NCBI GenBank assembly: GCA_013389125.1
Contig: JACADX010000357.1
Coordinates: 1-7,875, forward strand
Length of the DNA stretch: 7,875 nucleotides
Source: Parvularculaceae bacterium
GTDB lineage: Bacteria; Pseudomonadota; Alphaproteobacteria; Caulobacterales; Parvularculaceae
Direction of reading: 5' to 3'
Below the pieces are notes generated by a model. That model worked only from the letters and a program-made list of their open reading frames with translations. It had not been told where the DNA came from and did no database searches. Shown here piece after piece: positions 6,491 through 7,875 of this stretch; positions within the stretch are counted from its first letter, which is position 1, and every line of letters starts with the position of its first letter. The position numbers were made by a program, and so were the translations under genes.

Positions 6491-7423
6491 ATGATTCCGC
6501 TTCCAACGCTGCGACAGCTGCAGTTCTTTCTCGCCCTGGTGCGGCGACAATCGTTTTCAAAAGCCGCCGCCGACAGCTTCGTCTCGCAGTCGACGCTCTC
6601 CTCCGCGATCAAGGAGCTTGAGGGCCTGCTCGGCCGGCAGCTGGTCGACCGGTCGACGCGGCATTTCTCCTTGACGCCGGCGGGAAAGGACGTCGCCGAA
6701 CGCGCCGCAAAAATCCTCGCCCTCGCCGAGGACCTCGCGCGCTCCGTATCGACGCGGAAACCACTTGAAGGGCCTTTTCAATTGGGCGTCATTCCGACGA
6801 TCGCGCCTTTCCTTCTGCCGAAGGCGGCGACTGGTCTCGCCCGGCGGTTCCCGAAGCTCGAACTTTATCTCCGCGAGGATTTGACGGCGGCGCTGGTTGA
6901 GCGCCTCGCGGACGGATCGCTCGACGCCGCGCTTCTCGCCTTTCCCTATGATCTCCCGGGCCTTGACTGGGTCGAAATCGGCGAAGACCAGTTCGTGTTC
7001 GCTGCGCCGGCGGGAAGTCCGCTTGCGGAAAAAAAGGCGATCAAACCAACCGACCTTAAGGACGCGAGGCTCCTGCTCCTCGAGGACGGACACTGCTTGC
7101 GCGAGCACGCTCTTGACGCTTGCAAGCTGCGTCATGACGACGTCGCCGGCGCCTTCGGCGCGACGAGTCTTTTCACGCTGACGCAAATGGTGCGCCAAGG
7201 GCTCGGCGCGACATTGCTGCCGAAGATGGCGGTCGACGCCGGACTCGCCGCCGACGCAGGCATCGCAATTGCGCCGCTCGCCGCGCCGGCGCCGGCGCGG
7301 AGAATAGGGTTGGCCTGGCGAAAAGGATCGGGCCGGCGCGAAGATTGCGCGCTGCTCGCCGACTTTTTCCGCGAGGTGTTGAAGGCGCCCGCCGCGACCG
7401 TCCGCGGGCGTCGCGCTTTGTAA
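6491..7423 (+). CDS. oxyR: Peroxide-sensing LysR-family regulator OxyR
   Basis: A 310-residue transcription factor that senses H2O2 through a reversible disulfide and activates defence genes. The winged helix-turn-helix is at 4-64 (SFSKAAADSFVSQSTLSSAI, 21-40, is the recognition region). The effector domain spans about 93-300. LLEDGHCLREHALDAC (196-211) carries C202 and C211, with the same eight-residue gap as C199/C208 of E. coli OxyR. T103, H201 and R204 also match E. coli T100, H198 and R201 with a constant +3 offset, so the peroxide-reactive pocket is intact. The start is ATG 6491, with AAAGG 5 nt upstream; a longer frame from TTG 6428 would place the promoter region inside the gene. It diverges from ahpC with 145 bp between them. 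The next gene is convergent and only 26 bp away. Confidence 0.95.
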   Translation: MIPLPTLRQLQFFLALVRRQSFSKAAADSFVSQSTLSSAIKELEGLLGRQLVDRSTRHFSLTPAGKDVAERAAKILALAEDLARSVSTRKPLEGPFQLGVIPTIAPFLLPKAATGLARRFPKLELYLREDLTAALVERLADGSLDAALLAFPYDLPGLDWVEIGEDQFVFAAPAGSPLAEKKAIKPTDLKDARLLLLEDGHCLREHALDACKLRHDDVAGAFGATSLFTLTQMVRQGLGATLLPKMAVDAGLAADAGIAIAPLAAPAPARRIGLAWRKGSGRREDCALLADFFREVLKAPAATVRGRRAL

Positions 7424-7449
7424 TCAATGACTCGCGCCTTGCGCCGGAC

Positions 7450-7875
7450 TTAGCCGTCGCCCAGCGCGCCCGGCGGCTGCTGTGCGGGCCTGAGGGGCGC
7501 ATGTTTGATCGCCGCGATTTCGCCGCTGTCAGACAGCATGACGGCGATCGGCCGCGTCGTCTCGAACTGCGTCAGGATGATCATGACGGTCACTGTGATG
7601 GGGACCGCGAGCAGCATGCCGGCGAATCCCCAGAGCGATCCCCAGACAGCGAGCGAGAGCAAGATGACGAACGGGCTGAGGTTAAGGCTCTTGCCGATTA
7701 GGCGCGGTTCGATCGCGGAGCTCATCGTCTGCTCGGCGCCGACAAGCAGGACGAGGGCGAGAAGCGCGGTCTTTACGCCGCCTCCTTCCGGCTGCACGAG
7801 CGACAAAATCACGGGAAGCGAAATGGCGCTGATGGCGCCGACGATCGGAATGAAATTCAGAGCGAAGATCAAGAG
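7450..7875 (-). CDS. AI-2E family transporter (C-terminal part; 5' end beyond window)
   Basis: The last 141 residues of an inner-membrane protein of the AI-2E/PerM/YdiK family (usually about 350 residues), open to the right edge. Visible landmarks are LNFIPIVGAISAI, then ALLALVLLVGAEQTMSSAIE leading into IEPRLIGKSLNLSPFVIL, and AVWGSLWGFAGMLLAVPI, all typical of the family's C-terminal membrane segments. At least three hydrophobic segments can be seen, followed by a polar, proline-rich tail of about 35 residues. Members have been assigned autoinducer-2 export, Na+/H+ antiport and other roles, so the substrate is not given by family membership. The gene is convergent with oxyR and nothing suggests a link to peroxide defence. 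Confidence 0.88.
   Translation of the reverse strand, partial: LLIFALNFIPIVGAISAISLPVILSLVQPEGGGVKTALLALVLLVGAEQTMSSAIEPRLIGKSLNLSPFVILLSLAVWGSLWGFAGMLLAVPITVTVMIILTQFETTRPIAVMLSDSGEIAAIKHAPLRPAQQPPGALGDG

Noticed and set aside
6557..7198. A 213-codon open frame on the minus strand opposite oxyR
   Set aside because: Arg/Glu-rich antisense shadow with no recognisable domain; the plus strand encodes a complete OxyR with all key residues.
7424..7449. GCGC-CTT-GCGC in the short gap between the convergent oxyR and AI-2E genes as a bidirectional terminator
   Set aside because: A 4-bp stem with a 3-nt loop and no T-run on either side is too weak to call.

Overview
The window looks like a chromosomal segment of a GC-rich alphaproteobacterium. 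The evidence is strong G/C bias at third codon positions, a TonB-dependent receptor of the type abundant in Caulobacterales, Sphingomonadales and Parvularculales, a divergent ahpC/oxyR pair, and Shine-Dalgarno sites of the AAGGAG/GGAGG kind. The order and genus cannot be fixed from the sequence alone. No rRNA, tRNA, CRISPR array, insertion sequence or phage gene was seen.

Left part (1-5182). A large TonB-dependent outer-membrane receptor runs leftwards and leaves the window, so 793 residues are visible and the C-terminal end of the barrel is missing. It starts at a TTG codon behind a strong GGAGG. A region of roughly 300 bp separates it from a rightward pair of tightly spaced genes: a class I SAM-dependent methyltransferase-like protein and a TPR-sulfotransferase with clear PAPS-binding motifs. 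The intergenic region holds a perfect 6-5-6 palindrome that could be an operator. The divergent arrangement suggests, without proving it, that uptake through the receptor and modification by sulfation or methylation are connected.

Right part (5179-7423). This is a peroxide-defence module. ahpC (two-cysteine-type peroxiredoxin with a CPC C-terminus as in Mycobacterium tuberculosis AhpC) and ahpD (its CxxC reductase partner) run leftwards. oxyR, a LysR-type peroxide sensor with both redox cysteines at E. coli spacing, runs rightwards. The AT-rich ahpC-oxyR intergenic region contains a T-N11-A LysR box lying over the -35 of a good candidate ahpC promoter, which is the classical layout for OxyR activation. 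A GC-rich hairpin sits between ahpC and ahpD. The stop codons of ahpD and the sulfotransferase gene overlap by 4 bp in convergent orientation.

Right edge (7450-7875). The C-terminal 141 residues of an AI-2E family (PerM/YdiK-like) membrane protein are seen on the minus strand, convergent with oxyR and only 26 bp from it.

I see no clearly new system. The part most worth a second look is the receptor / methyltransferase / TPR-sulfotransferase locus, whose substrate cannot be read from the sequence.
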